Shown here piece after piece: positions 18,820 to 28,080 of a DNA stretch of 64,000 bases. Within the stretch, counting starts at the first letter, position 1. Each line of letters begins with the position of its first letter. A program made the translations under genes and the position numbers. The notes under the pieces were generated by a model. The model ran no database searches. It was not told the origin of the DNA and saw only the letters and a list, made by a program, of their open reading frames with translations. Source of the stretch: Pseudomonadales bacterium (lineage in GTDB: Bacteria; Pseudomonadota; Gammaproteobacteria; Pseudomonadales; Pseudohongiellaceae); NCBI GenBank assembly GCA_012103535.1, contig WLWQ01000001.1:992001-1056000 (forward strand), in the 5' to 3' direction.

Positions 18820-19620
18820 CTATTGATTTGATTGTAAGAAACTAAGCACATCATCGATGTCGCTATTACTTAAGTCAGAATCAGAAAAATTTGGCATGAG
18901 TGAAGTCTCTTCATGAATGACTTCCCGCAGCGCTGATTTTCTGAAACCGCGCAAGATCTGATTGCTGTCCATAATCTGTATTGAGAATGCGTCTTCACTC
19001 TTAATTGTGCCCTGCACTAGATCATTTGCCGTTGTCACCAGCGTTACTGGTTTGAAGCGGCGACCAATATTGGCACTGGGATCTCTAATGGAATTCACTA
19101 AGGCTGTTTGCGAACGCCGACTTGTTATTGCCGATAGATCGGGACCAAGACTGCCGCCTCTGCCGTTGACGCGATGGCAAAGTGCACAGTTTTCATTGAA
19201 AAGAGTAAGGCCGCGACGGGGATCGCCATCTATTGGCGATGTTGTGCCGGCAACGGCAACACTGCGCAAATAGGAAACCAGAGTCCAAACCTCAGTGTCG
19301 GTAAAGCTATGGGGTGGCATGATGCTGCCGGGAACGCCATCTCGAATTACCTGAAAAACCGAGCCATCGTTTACTCCATCACGAGTAAACATCAAGGTCA
19401 GGTCCGGTGCATCAATTGTTTCGATGCCTTTGGCATCGGCGCCATGACAAGTGGCGCATTGTGCACGAAAGAGCGAACCGCCAACTCTGGCTGCCCGCGG
19501 ATCTCTCTCTAATGGATTAACTTCCTGCGCGAACGTTTGGGATCCCAGCAGCAATCCGCAACATACTAAAAAAACATTTAGCAATTTTAGAAAATTGAAT
19601 TGAAAACGCTTAGCCATCAT
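18820..19620 (-). CDS. Diheme cytochrome c
   Basis: This 266-residue periplasmic protein has a signal peptide ending TFAQ and two heme-binding motifs: C-A-T-C-H at 55-59 and C-A-L-C-H at 144-148. The first domain carries an M-P-P axial-Met candidate at 100-102. The last 60 residues form a V-x-x-S-I-R-D-P / L-M-P-N-F module seen in multiheme membrane-associated cytochromes. It probably takes electrons from the downstream PQQ protein. ATG at 19620 or 19617 is the likely start. The frame extends to 19713 without a signal-like N-terminus. Confidence 0.88.
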   Translation of the reverse strand: MMAKRFQFNFLKLLNVFLVCCGLLLGSQTFAQEVNPLERDPRAARVGGSLFRAQCATCHGADAKGIETIDAPDLTLMFTRDGVNDGSVFQVIRDGVPGSIMPPHSFTDTEVWTLVSYLRSVAVAGTTSPIDGDPRRGLTLFNENCALCHRVNGRGGSLGPDLSAITSRRSQTALVNSIRDPSANIGRRFKPVTLVTTANDLVQGTIKSEDAFSIQIMDSNQILRGFRKSALREVIHEETSLMPNFSDSDLSNSDIDDVLSFLQSNQ

Positions 19621-19783
19621 TCTTATTCTTGTCTGGTTGGGACTGGGCAGGATAACAAAGATTGCATTGGGAGACAGCAGAAATACCCGCTTCAGTTGAC
19701 ATACCTCCGACATTGGGATATTCCTATGGTGTTAGTCACCGATCAACACAACACGATCATAACAACAACAGTCGGAGGGAGTG

Positions 19784-20248
19784 ATGAGTCACAGTCCGAA
19801 GAAAAAAATAGAGATAATCACATCTGTGTGTGCAGCCCTGGTTTTAGGCGCTGTTGTACTAGTTACACAGACCGATGTTATTTCTGCGCAGTCGAGTAAC
19901 TTTCAAGGCGGGTCGCCAGAAGTAAGTCAAACACCGGATATGGCAAACATTAGAATTTTGTTTCCAGCCGGAGTGCGGTCTTCCTGGCATTCTCATACCT
20001 GGGGCCAACTCTTAATGGTTGAAGAAGGCATTGGTTTACACCAGATTCGCGGTCGTGCTATCGAGGAATTCCACGTTGGGGAGCCTTATTGGACTCCAGC
20101 TGGCATAGAACATTGGCATGGCGCACATCCTGATGTCGATGCACTGCAATTAACTATCTACGAAGGATCCGTTGACTGGTTAGATCCAGTTACTGACGAA
20201 CAGTACGGCGGGCTGCGTGTTCGTCCACAGTCTCGCTCAGTAGACTAG
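19784..20248 (+). CDS. Exported cupin-domain protein
   Basis: This 154-residue protein has an N-terminal membrane or signal helix (residues 8-28) and a single cupin barrel. The first cupin motif is visible as W-H-S-H-T-W-G-Q-L-L-M-V-E-E-G and the second as P-A-G-I-E-H-W-H-G-A. The His/Glu ligands for a divalent metal are present. It is similar to small exported cupins such as carboxymuconolactone-associated proteins. ATG 19784 follows GGAGGGA, and an in-frame GTG three bases earlier is less likely. It is divergent from the diheme cytochrome gene and is followed by a strong terminator. Confidence 0.85.
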   Translation: MSHSPKKKIEIITSVCAALVLGAVVLVTQTDVISAQSSNFQGGSPEVSQTPDMANIRILFPAGVRSSWHSHTWGQLLMVEEGIGLHQIRGRAIEEFHVGEPYWTPAGIEHWHGAHPDVDALQLTIYEGSVDWLDPVTDEQYGGLRVRPQSRSVD

Positions 20249-20257
20249 AAAAAAGTT

Positions 20258-20305
20258 AAAAAAACCATAACCGTGATGAGCAAATGTTCATCACGGTTAT
20301 TTTTT
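20258..20305. terminator. Bidirectional terminator
   Basis: A 13-base stem (ATAACCGTGATGA / TCATCACGGTTAT, 20267-20279 and 20288-20300) has an A-rich left flank and TTTTT on the right. It lies between the plus-strand cupin gene and the minus-strand SRPBCC gene and can serve both. Confidence 0.88.
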
Positions 20306-20343
20306 GCCTGGTTTTTTAGATCTCTTCTTCTAGTTCGCTTCCA

Positions 20344-20802
20344 CTAGCTCCCTTCTACGATTTTCTTAAGCGCCATTAAATGCTGATTTTTCCAACCCGC
20401 TTCATAGCCTTCATGTTGGGTCGCAGCATCACTACCTAATCTTTCGAAACCGTGATGAAACAGCTCAACTAAAGTTTCGCCGTTGTATTCTGAAAGTCTG
20501 ATTGTGATAAAGGTGTTCACGGGCCAGGCCATGTCTTCATCGTACCAATTGTCATCGATTGAAAACTCCGCTCCGGGCTCCCAGACAATAATCTTGCCAC
20601 CGTATGGCCTGCGCCTGCCTTCAATTTCTACGCTCATAGAAATCTCGCCATCGAGTCCCGGTTGAAAACTCTCTATCTTATGACCGATTCCATACCAGGC
20701 ACTGAGTTTTTCAATAGACTCAAATTCCTCCCAAATCCTTTGCGCGGGAGCATTGATTTGTGCGCACCTTCGCACACAGAGGCTGCCAATTTCGATACCC
20801 AT
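20344..20802 (-). CDS. SRPBCC/AHSA1-type START-like protein
   Basis: This is a 152-residue cytoplasmic protein of the Bet v 1-like superfamily: an opening strand (C-V-R-R-C-A-Q-I-N-A-P-A), the helix-loop W-E-E-F-E-S-I-E-K-L-S-A-W-Y and a C-terminal helix. It has the central cavity architecture that binds hydrophobic ligands, but the ligand is unknown. ATG 20802 has AGAGGA upstream. It is a single gene, convergent with the cupin gene across the terminator. Confidence 0.8.
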   Translation of the reverse strand: MGIEIGSLCVRRCAQINAPAQRIWEEFESIEKLSAWYGIGHKIESFQPGLDGEISMSVEIEGRRRPYGGKIIVWEPGAEFSIDDNWYDEDMAWPVNTFITIRLSEYNGETLVELFHHGFERLGSDAATQHEGYEAGWKNQHLMALKKIVEGS

Positions 20803-20924
20803 TAGAAATCCTCTTTAAATCATTGGGGAGATAATAGTGTGCAGTGGTTTACACCTTAAAACAATCAATCTTATACTGCCGCCCGAACAATGATTTATTC
20901 ACTGATGGGGGAATCAGTAAATCC

Positions 20925-22133
20925 ATGAAAACCACAATACTAAAAATTTCTACGCTGAGCTGCCTGGTCACTTTTCTGGCTGCCTGCAGCGAACAACAGC
21001 CTGCTGCGCCTGAACTTAGCTTCGAAGAGGCATTGCAACAACAACTAATCGAAGCCCAACCGGGTGACGTAATTGAAATTCCTGCTGGTACCCACGATTT
21101 AACCCGCAGCCTTTCGCTTAACGTATCGGGTGTCACTATAAGAGGTGCTGGAATCGATAGCTCAGTTCTGTCATTTGCAAACCAGATTCAAGGTGCAGAA
21201 GGATTATTGGTTAACGCCGATGATTTTGTGATTGAAGACCTTGCCATCGAAGACACTGTTGGCGATGCCTTAAAGATTAACGAAAGCAATAATGTGGTCA
21301 TTCGCAATGTCCGCACGGAATGGACTGGTGGCGCGCTTACAACTAATGGTGCTTATGGCATCTATCCAGTGCAGTCATCCAATATCTTAATCGACGGTGC
21401 TGTCGCCATCGGCGCATCGGATGCTGGTATCTATGTCGGGCAATCTAATCAGATTATTGTTAGAAATTCTCGCGCAGAACACAACGTGGCGGGAATCGAA
21501 ATCGAAAACTCTACCTTTGCCGATGTATATAACAATGTAGCTACTAATAATACTGGCGGAATACTGGTATTCGATTTGCCAGGATTGCCTGTTCAGGGTG
21601 GTCGTAATACTCGAGTGTTTAATAATCAGATTATCGATAACAACATCGAGAATTTTGCGCCAGAGGGAAATATCGTTGGCTCGGTACCAGCAGGTTCGGG
21701 ATTAATGGTTTTGGCTAACGATAGTATTGAAGTGTTTGGTAATACCTTCACTGATAACAATACCGCCAATGTTCTGATCTTCAGTTACTACATTACCGAA
21801 AGGCCATTCGAAGACGAAAACTACGATCCTTTTCCTGAGTCAATAAATATTCATAACAACGAATTCAATGGCGGCGGCACTGCTCCTGATTCAGAACCCT
21901 TGATCGCACTCCAGGCGGCAACTGGCCAACCTATTCCTGATGTAGTCTGGGATGGCACCCTGGTTCCTGGCAAGCTAGCTAATGAAATATTATGTATGCG
22001 CCAAAATGGTGAAATAAGTTTTGTTAACTTAGATGCAGGTAATGGATTTGCTGCGCCTAGTTTTGACAGCACTGATCACAATTGCGAACTCCCTGCTCTG
22101 TCTGAGATTTCGCTTTCAACTGGAGCAGAATGA
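20925..22133 (+). CDS. Right-handed parallel beta-helix lipoprotein (TIGR03805-like)
   Basis: This 402-residue lipoprotein has lipobox LAAC near residue 20. The mature part has many short N-rich beta-helix turns (N-N-V-V-I-R-N-V, I-I-V-R-N-S-R-A, D-V-Y-N-N-V-A-T-N-N-T-G-G-I). This is the architecture of a family known to occur beside a cytochrome-like partner. Function of the pair is unknown. The following gene starts at ATGA overlapping its stop, matching that pairing. ATG 20925 gives the full lipoprotein signal; the longer frame from 20844 does not. Confidence 0.85.
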   Translation: MKTTILKISTLSCLVTFLAACSEQQPAAPELSFEEALQQQLIEAQPGDVIEIPAGTHDLTRSLSLNVSGVTIRGAGIDSSVLSFANQIQGAEGLLVNADDFVIEDLAIEDTVGDALKINESNNVVIRNVRTEWTGGALTTNGAYGIYPVQSSNILIDGAVAIGASDAGIYVGQSNQIIVRNSRAEHNVAGIEIENSTFADVYNNVATNNTGGILVFDLPGLPVQGGRNTRVFNNQIIDNNIENFAPEGNIVGSVPAGSGLMVLANDSIEVFGNTFTDNNTANVLIFSYYITERPFEDENYDPFPESINIHNNEFNGGGTAPDSEPLIALQAATGQPIPDVVWDGTLVPGKLANEILCMRQNGEISFVNLDAGNGFAAPSFDSTDHNCELPALSEISLSTGAE

Positions 22134-23221
22134 GCAAAACTATCTGGCGCTGCAGCATTATCGCAGCCAGCCTTACTGTGCTCCTTGGCTGCTCAGAATC
22201 TCAACCTGTATTCCATGAGTCGGATAATCCGCAAAGATTGTCCGACTGGAATCTTTTTGCGCTAAGTTCCGCTGAACTGACGCCGCATAAGGCAAGCCTG
22301 GTTTTCAAACCAGCAAATCAGCTGTTTACCGATTATGCCCACAAGTTGCGTACACTCTGGATACCTGTCGGCGCTAGTGCACAATTAGTAGATGGTGAGA
22401 TTGAGTATCCGGTAGGTACGGTGCTAAGCAAAACATTTTATTATCCCACTGACTCTGAAGGCAACACTCTTCGTCAAACGGATCATGGTAAATCTTCACT
22501 AAGCCTCGCAAGCAGCAAACTCATTGAAACCCGACTCTTAGTGAGAAGAACGAATAGCTGGGAAGCTTTCCCCTATGTCTGGAATGATGAGCAAACTGAA
22601 GCGTTTTTGAGAATTGCAGGTGCTAGCGCGAATATAAACTTAAAAAGTGACACCGGAAACCTTGAATTCGTTTATTTCGTTCCTAATGAGAATCAATGTG
22701 CAGGTTGTCATGTAACCGAACATCCTGGTGGTGATATGCGCCCGCTTGCTGCCATCGCCTCTCAACTAAGCTTCTCTTTCCAGGAAAACCAATCACAAAT
22801 CGCCGGGCTTATCGCTCGAAGCTGGCTCGATCAGGAGCCGAATAACCCTAGTCCAACTTCCTGGATGGATGAAAGCGCAAGCATCGATGAACGGGCGCAA
22901 GCCTATCTCAACATCCATTGCGGCCACTGCCACAACCCTAATGGGGCGGCGGACACCTCTGCCCTTCTATTGGACGGATCACACGAGCTGCTGGTCAACA
23001 TGGGCGTCTGCAAAACGCCGGTTGCCGCCGGTGGCGGCGCTGGCGACATGCTGTACAGCATCGTTCCAGGCAATCCTGATCGCTCGATTTTACTCTACCG
23101 AATGGAATCCGATGCACCGGATGAGATGATGCCCGAACTTGGTCGCTCATTAATTCATCAGGAAGGCATCGATCTTATTCAGCGCTGGATAGCAGAAATG
23201 CCCGGCAGCTGTCCCGACTAA
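22130..23221 (+). CDS. Diheme c-type cytochrome lipoprotein, SO2930/HNE_0200 type
   Basis: This is a 363-residue lipoprotein (lipobox Cys21 in LLGC). Two heme motifs are visible: C-A-G-C-H at 190-194 and C-G-H-C-H at 264-268. The long N-terminal region (residues 30-180) is family-specific, with L-F-T-D-Y-A-H-K-L-R near residue 65. The gene overlaps the beta-helix gene by four bases (ATGA), reproducing the conserved two-gene arrangement of these families. A periplasmic or surface electron-transfer complex is a reasonable inference. Confidence 0.88.
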   Translation: MSKTIWRCSIIAASLTVLLGCSESQPVFHESDNPQRLSDWNLFALSSAELTPHKASLVFKPANQLFTDYAHKLRTLWIPVGASAQLVDGEIEYPVGTVLSKTFYYPTDSEGNTLRQTDHGKSSLSLASSKLIETRLLVRRTNSWEAFPYVWNDEQTEAFLRIAGASANINLKSDTGNLEFVYFVPNENQCAGCHVTEHPGGDMRPLAAIASQLSFSFQENQSQIAGLIARSWLDQEPNNPSPTSWMDESASIDERAQAYLNIHCGHCHNPNGAADTSALLLDGSHELLVNMGVCKTPVAAGGGAGDMLYSIVPGNPDRSILLYRMESDAPDEMMPELGRSLIHQEGIDLIQRWIAEMPGSCPD

Positions 23222-23286
23222 AAGCTTACTCAACCAGACAATGCAATGTAGACTAGCGCCATCGCAAACATTGTTGGTGGATCTTC

Positions 23287-24279
23287 GTGATTCGATTGCT
23301 TGTCATTGCCTTGATTGGATTCGTTCTTGTTGCTTGTAGCGAGCAAGCAGGAGAACGCCGCACTTATGTCTTAACTACCGGCACCACCGGTGGCACTTTT
23401 TATCCCGTTGGTGTCGCGCTTTCCACCTTAGTCTCCGCGGAAGAAGAATCTGGTTTTTCTGTGTCGGCAATTAGTTCTGCCGGCTCAATGGAAAACATCA
23501 AACTACTTCGAGATAACCAGGCTCAATTCGCAATTCTGCTCGGAATATTTGGTGCATGGGCTTACGAAGGATCCGGTCCAATTCGCAATCCCTACAAGAA
23601 CTTCAGATCCATCAGTGCTATGTGGCCAAACGTAGAACACTTCGTCTTGCGCTCCGATTTGGTTTCGCGAGGAAACGTTAACGACATCGATGAACTGGGC
23701 GGGGAGCGTTACTCTATTGGTATGCGTAATTCAGGCGCCGAATATACCGGCATCTATATTTTTGATGCTCTGGGTATCGACTATGACAACGAAATCTCCC
23801 TGGCTTATATGGGCTATGGTCCGTCCGCAAATGCACTGCAGGACGGCAATATCGTTGGCATGAATATTCCCGCGGGGCCACCAGTTACCACCATAACTCG
23901 CGCATTCGCCTTGTTGGGAGACGATATGACCGTGCTCGAGTTTACGGAAGAAGATATAGAATCGATGAATTATGAATTTCCCTTATGGGAAACTTATGCA
24001 ATCGAAGCCGGCACTTATCCCACACAAGAAACCACCATCAATACTGCTGCGAGTCCTAATATTTTTGTAGCAAGAGAAGATGTGTCCGAAGAAATTGTCT
24101 ACAACATGACGCGAATGCTTTGGGAAAATCTGGCGACTCTGCAGGAAATTCACGGCGCCACCAAAGCCATGGCGATTGAAATTGCCTTAAACGGTATACC
24201 AGTTCCTTTGCATCCTGGCGCTTTGCGATATTATCGTGAACAGGGTGTAGATATCCCAGATCATTTGTTAGGTGGCTAG
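23287..24279 (+). CDS. TAXI family solute-binding lipoprotein, orphan
   Basis: This 330-residue protein has a lipobox (LVAC, Cys17) and the TAXI binding-protein core: T-G-T-T-G-G-T-F-Y-P-V-G near residue 31, A-I-S-S-A-G-S-M-E-N, and the terminal L-H-P-G-A-L-R-Y-Y-R-E. No TRAP permease is adjacent, so it either uses the permease at 11057-13063, another elsewhere, or acts as a sensor. The start is GTG 23287 with GGTGGA upstream; no ATG gives the lipoprotein signal. Confidence 0.88.
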   Translation: MIRLLVIALIGFVLVACSEQAGERRTYVLTTGTTGGTFYPVGVALSTLVSAEEESGFSVSAISSAGSMENIKLLRDNQAQFAILLGIFGAWAYEGSGPIRNPYKNFRSISAMWPNVEHFVLRSDLVSRGNVNDIDELGGERYSIGMRNSGAEYTGIYIFDALGIDYDNEISLAYMGYGPSANALQDGNIVGMNIPAGPPVTTITRAFALLGDDMTVLEFTEEDIESMNYEFPLWETYAIEAGTYPTQETTINTAASPNIFVAREDVSEEIVYNMTRMLWENLATLQEIHGATKAMAIEIALNGIPVPLHPGALRYYREQGVDIPDHLLGG

Positions 24280-24287
24280 CCTTTCCT

Positions 24288-24920
24288 CTATTCTTCGACT
24301 TCCATCATAGCATTCCATAACCTGCTCGAGATCGACATTTGTACAACTAAGACTACATTCGCAGTCGCTATTCCGAGAAGCGCCAACCAAGTTAAACTGT
24401 TAAAAACTGTAATCGACATCCCGAATAACACAAACAACACAATGGTCACCATCGCACCGCGAAAATCCCACCAGGTCGCCGGTGCACGATTGCGAAAAAA
24501 TGCCTCATTTTCTAACTCACGCCTGGCTCGCCGCAGCGTGGTGTGAACCACCCAATTAGTAATTACAAATAGCAATGCCAATACATAAAACCAAAATGGA
24601 TTAACTGTGGCGTCTATTAAATTGATCATCAGAAATTCCAAGAGCCCAATAACAAATGGAAGAATTGAGTCACTAATATCTGGTCGCCAGGTGAAGCCGA
24701 TAACCAAGGTCGAGTATGTTATCCACAACTGTAGTATGCCCATCAGGGTCGCGCTTATCATTCCCCAGGTAACAATCGTGTCCAGAGAAAATTGCCACAG
24801 ATAGTCTGCTGCCGTTATTTTTCCCCACATCAATTCCAGAGCCAACGCTTGAATAATACTGACCAGCGTAAGCAATACGATGGGAAACTGAGCAACAACT
24901 TTATCCCGCATTTTGTGCAT
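24288..24920 (-). CDS. Multi-span membrane protein, unknown
   Basis: This is a 210-residue integral membrane protein with about five or six hydrophobic helices and a charged loop R-R-A-R-R-E-L-E-N-E-A-F-F-R-N near the middle. No family is recognised. It follows the dipeptidase-like gene by 14 nt on the minus strand and may be cotranscribed. No good ribosome binding site is seen before ATG 24920. ATG 24911 is an alternative. Confidence 0.65.
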   Translation of the reverse strand: MHKMRDKVVAQFPIVLLTLVSIIQALALELMWGKITAADYLWQFSLDTIVTWGMISATLMGILQLWITYSTLVIGFTWRPDISDSILPFVIGLLEFLMINLIDATVNPFWFYVLALLFVITNWVVHTTLRRARRELENEAFFRNRAPATWWDFRGAMVTIVLFVLFGMSITVFNSLTWLALLGIATANVVLVVQMSISSRLWNAMMEVEE

Positions 24921-24934
24921 ATGACTGACTACTT

Positions 24935-25645
24935 TTAATTGATGGGGAAATCGAAATAGGTTTCGGGATGAGGCTCATCTTCCAACGTAAAATGCCACCA
25001 CTCTTCCATAAGTGGAACAAATCCGCGTCTAAGCATGATTTCTCTGAGTATTTCACGATTCGTTTTTTGTGGTAGCGAAACCTCAATACTGGTTGGCCAG
25101 GAAATAGGATCGAAAAAATCCCAGGGCGATCCCATATCGAGCTCTTCTCCAGTCTCGCTATCAATCAATGTCAGATCTACCGTAGAGCCGCGGGAATGGC
25201 CAGAACGATCAGCAATGTAACCTTGTTCAAATAGCTCCGCTTTGTCGACATTGGGATAGTATTGTTGCTTGTTGGCAACATCATTGAGATCGGCAGCCCA
25301 TCGAGCGAAATGATCCACCGCCTGTTGCGGACGATAGGCATCGAACACTTTTAATCCCATACCCTTATCGGCCAACTCGATTTGAATCGCCGCGAGTGCC
25401 AGTGCGGTGTCCAGAGTCACCAGAATTTTATCGGCGTTGTAGCCATCGATGCGCTCACCAATAAAATTGTTAGCGGTAAAATAACGCAGGTCCGTTTGGA
25501 TCGGTGGCACAGCATCCGACAAGAATGAATTGACTTCAAAAAATCGAGGCGCTGCAGAAGCAGCCTGATTAGTTTGCTCACTAGAACAGTTCTGCAGCAG
25601 TAGAACTGTTCCGATACAATAGCCCAGCAGGGAAGCTAGTCGCAT
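24935..25645 (-). CDS. D-alanyl-D-alanine dipeptidase-like lipoprotein (M15D, VanX/DdpX type)
   Basis: This is a 236-residue lipoprotein (lipobox Cys20). The zinc and catalytic residues of family M15 are visible: His150 and Asp157 in S-G-H-S-R-G-S-T-V-D, Glu215 and His218 in E-E-W-W-H-F, plus the substrate-binding A-Y-R-P motif at 103-106. It should hydrolyse D-Ala-D-Ala or similar dipeptides in the periplasm, as in wall recycling. Its lipoprotein location argues against a vancomycin-resistance role. ATG 25645 gives the signal. Confidence 0.9.
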   Translation of the reverse strand: MRLASLLGYCIGTVLLLQNCSSEQTNQAASAAPRFFEVNSFLSDAVPPIQTDLRYFTANNFIGERIDGYNADKILVTLDTALALAAIQIELADKGMGLKVFDAYRPQQAVDHFARWAADLNDVANKQQYYPNVDKAELFEQGYIADRSGHSRGSTVDLTLIDSETGEELDMGSPWDFFDPISWPTSIEVSLPQKTNREILREIMLRRGFVPLMEEWWHFTLEDEPHPETYFDFPIN

Positions 25646-25773
25646 AAAGAATATCCAAAATAGCTAGAAATACTTATAGGTAGAAACATTAACAGGTATG
25701 AAAGTTTAATCCATTCTTGGATCGATTACATTTTAGTCCAGAAATACCCACAAAACAGGACGCATTAAGAAAG

Positions 25774-26475
25774 ATGAAAACCATTGGCATGTTAGGTGGA
25801 ATGAGCTGGGAATCCACAGCCTCCTATTATCGCGCGCTTAATGAAGGCATAAAGGAATCTCTGGGTGGCCTGCATTCCGCGAAAATTGTAATGAATAGCG
25901 TGGATTTCGAAGAAATTGAAAAACTTCAACACGCCGATGATTGGGTCGCTACCGCCATTATCCTTAAACAAGCGGCACAATCTATCGAAGCCGGCGGTGC
26001 TGATTTTTTGATTATCTGTACCAACACTATGCATATTGTTGCTCCTGATATCGAATCTGCCATTGGCATTCCGCTGCTACATATCGCCGATGCCACAGCA
26101 GCGGAGTTAATAAAAGACGGGATAACAAAGGTAGGATTATTAGGCACCGGCTTTACCATGGAAAAAGATTTCTACAAAGGTCGCTTAAGCGAAAAATTCG
26201 ACATTGAAGTTCTTGTTCCGAATGACGAACAGCGAGCACAAGTGCATAAAGTTATCTATGAAGAGCTGTGCCTCGGTATCATCAATGATGATTCTCGCAT
26301 TGCCTATCTGGAAGTGGTTAAACAATTGCAGGCCGCTGGCGCACAGGCTGTCATTCTTAGTTGTACCGAAATCGCACTGCTTATCTCACAGGAACAAACC
26401 GATGTGCCCTTGTATGACACTACCGCGATTCACGCTAATCAAGCGGTCAAATTCGCACTTGGTGAAAATGACTAA
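25774..26475 (+). CDS. Aspartate/glutamate racemase family protein
   Basis: This 233-residue cytoplasmic enzyme starts MKTIGMLGGMSWEST, the signature of the YgeA/RacX-type racemases. The two catalytic cysteines are Cys82 (I-C-T-N-T-M-H) and Cys197 (L-S-C-T-E-I), so it should interconvert L- and D-amino acids through two bases without PLP. ATG 25774 has AAGAAAG upstream; the frame from 25717 adds an unrelated N-terminus. The stop lies two bases before the multicopper oxidase start, so the two are probably in one transcript. Confidence 0.9.
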   Translation: MKTIGMLGGMSWESTASYYRALNEGIKESLGGLHSAKIVMNSVDFEEIEKLQHADDWVATAIILKQAAQSIEAGGADFLIICTNTMHIVAPDIESAIGIPLLHIADATAAELIKDGITKVGLLGTGFTMEKDFYKGRLSEKFDIEVLVPNDEQRAQVHKVIYEELCLGIINDDSRIAYLEVVKQLQAAGAQAVILSCTEIALLISQEQTDVPLYDTTAIHANQAVKFALGEND

Positions 26476-26477
26476 TC

Positions 26478-28004
26478 GTGATTTCCCGGCGTAAATTTCT
26501 TTCCTCGATAAGTCTCAGTTCAGCTGCGCTTTATAGCGGGATGGATCCCTACTTCTTCGCCGCAGAACAGACTTTGAATGAGCTACAGATTCCACCACAG
26601 GATTTGGGCACATTAGATCAGAGCGCCAGAGCATTCCAACTTTCACTGCAGCAGGGAATAAAATCTTTTCATGCCGGGCTTGAGACAGAAACACTGGGTA
26701 TCAATGGCGCCTATCTTGGACCAACATTAAGATTTAATCGCGGCGAAAGAGTATCACTAGCTGTATCGAATCGAATTAGAGAAGCAAGTTCCTTGCATTG
26801 GCACGGCTTCCATTTGCCAGCAACTGAAGACGGCGGACCACACCAGGTAATTGAAAATGGTGACACCTGGAACGCGAACTTCGAAGTCGTGCAGTTTGCT
26901 GGTACTTTTTGGTATCACTCTCACATGGAAGAATCTTCTGGTGAACAAGTCTACAGAGGATTAGCAGGCCTTATCATTATTGAAGACGATGATGAAAATC
27001 TGGAATTGCCAAATACTTATGGTGTCGATGATATTCCCTTAATTGTTCAGGATCGTCGCTTTAACGAGGACGGCAGTTTCAGTTACATGGATACTTACGA
27101 CGATCTGGTTATCGGTGTACAGGGAACTGACGTATTAGTGAATGGCACGATTAATCCCATGTTTGCACCAAGTACGCGTTTAGTCAGATTTAGAATTCTC
27201 AATGCCGCAAACGCCAGGACCTTTGATTTCGCCCTTAGTAACGGACAGGCGTTTCAACAAATCGCCAGCGATGGCGGTCTCTTGGAAGCTCCTATTACCC
27301 AAACTAGCCTGCAACTCGCACCAGCAGAACGGGCAGAAATCCTGGTGGAATTTAACGGCCAGGAACCATTCAATCTAATCAGCCGCGGGCGCACACCGAG
27401 TTTTCCATTCTTTCCCGGAGCGATGAGTGAGCTAATGCGCTCATTAAATTCCCAGGAACTGCAAATTTTAAACCTACGACCTTCCAGCACACTAGAAGCG
27501 AGTCCCACAGTTCCTCCACAGCTAGCTTCAATCTATCAACTGCCTGCAGCAGCCGCGGAAAATACTCGGCAATTTCAGTTGTCTATGGGTGCCGGCATGC
27601 GCAGCGGCAACGACGCCGGACCAGGAACGGGCGCAAGAAGCGGTCTGGGCGGAGGCCATGGCCGTGGCAACTACTTTATTAATGGTCGACGCATGGACAT
27701 GGAATACATCAATGAAAGAATCCCTCTCAACACCACTGAGATTTGGGAGCTAAGCAATAACTCCCCCATGATGCATCCCTTTCACATCCACAATGGCCAG
27801 TTTCAATTACTGGATCGTAATGGCAATCCCCCGCCGGCAAACGAGAGAGGATGGAAAGACACCGTTAAGGTCGGCTCTGGAGAAAGAGTTCGAATCATTA
27901 TGCGCTTTACCGATTTCGTCAACGAAGAAAATCCCTACATGTACCACTGCCATATTCTGGAACATGAAGACCGGGGCATGATGGGTCAGTTTGTCGTGGT
28001 GTAG
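26478..28004 (+). CDS. Multicopper oxidase, Tat-exported
   Basis: This 508-residue protein has a Tat signal (S-R-R-K-F-L-S at 3-9) and all four copper motifs: H-W-H-G at 107-110, W-Y-H-S-H, H-P-F-H-I-H and the C-terminal Y-H-C-H-I-L-E-H-E-D-R-G-M-M. The Met in the last motif is the type 1 axial ligand. A Gly/Met-rich insert (about residues 370-400) precedes the third domain and could bind copper. It is like FtsP/CueO/CotA-type laccases; substrate unknown. The start is GTG 26478, two bases after the racemase stop; no ATG gives the full Tat signal. Confidence 0.92.
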   Translation: MISRRKFLSSISLSSAALYSGMDPYFFAAEQTLNELQIPPQDLGTLDQSARAFQLSLQQGIKSFHAGLETETLGINGAYLGPTLRFNRGERVSLAVSNRIREASSLHWHGFHLPATEDGGPHQVIENGDTWNANFEVVQFAGTFWYHSHMEESSGEQVYRGLAGLIIIEDDDENLELPNTYGVDDIPLIVQDRRFNEDGSFSYMDTYDDLVIGVQGTDVLVNGTINPMFAPSTRLVRFRILNAANARTFDFALSNGQAFQQIASDGGLLEAPITQTSLQLAPAERAEILVEFNGQEPFNLISRGRTPSFPFFPGAMSELMRSLNSQELQILNLRPSSTLEASPTVPPQLASIYQLPAAAAENTRQFQLSMGAGMRSGNDAGPGTGARSGLGGGHGRGNYFINGRRMDMEYINERIPLNTTEIWELSNNSPMMHPFHIHNGQFQLLDRNGNPPPANERGWKDTVKVGSGERVRIIMRFTDFVNEENPYMYHCHILEHEDRGMMGQFVVV

Positions 28005-28080
28005 CTCAAGGGTTGGAGAATAAGCCTACAAACGAGTATGCTTGGTTCCTCTCTAATAAGAATTCTAATGGGGCGATACA

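Noticed and set aside
24935-25645. Possible vancomycin-resistance VanX
   Set aside because: It is a lipoprotein with no vanH/vanA or regulator neighbours; a wall-recycling dipeptidase fits better.
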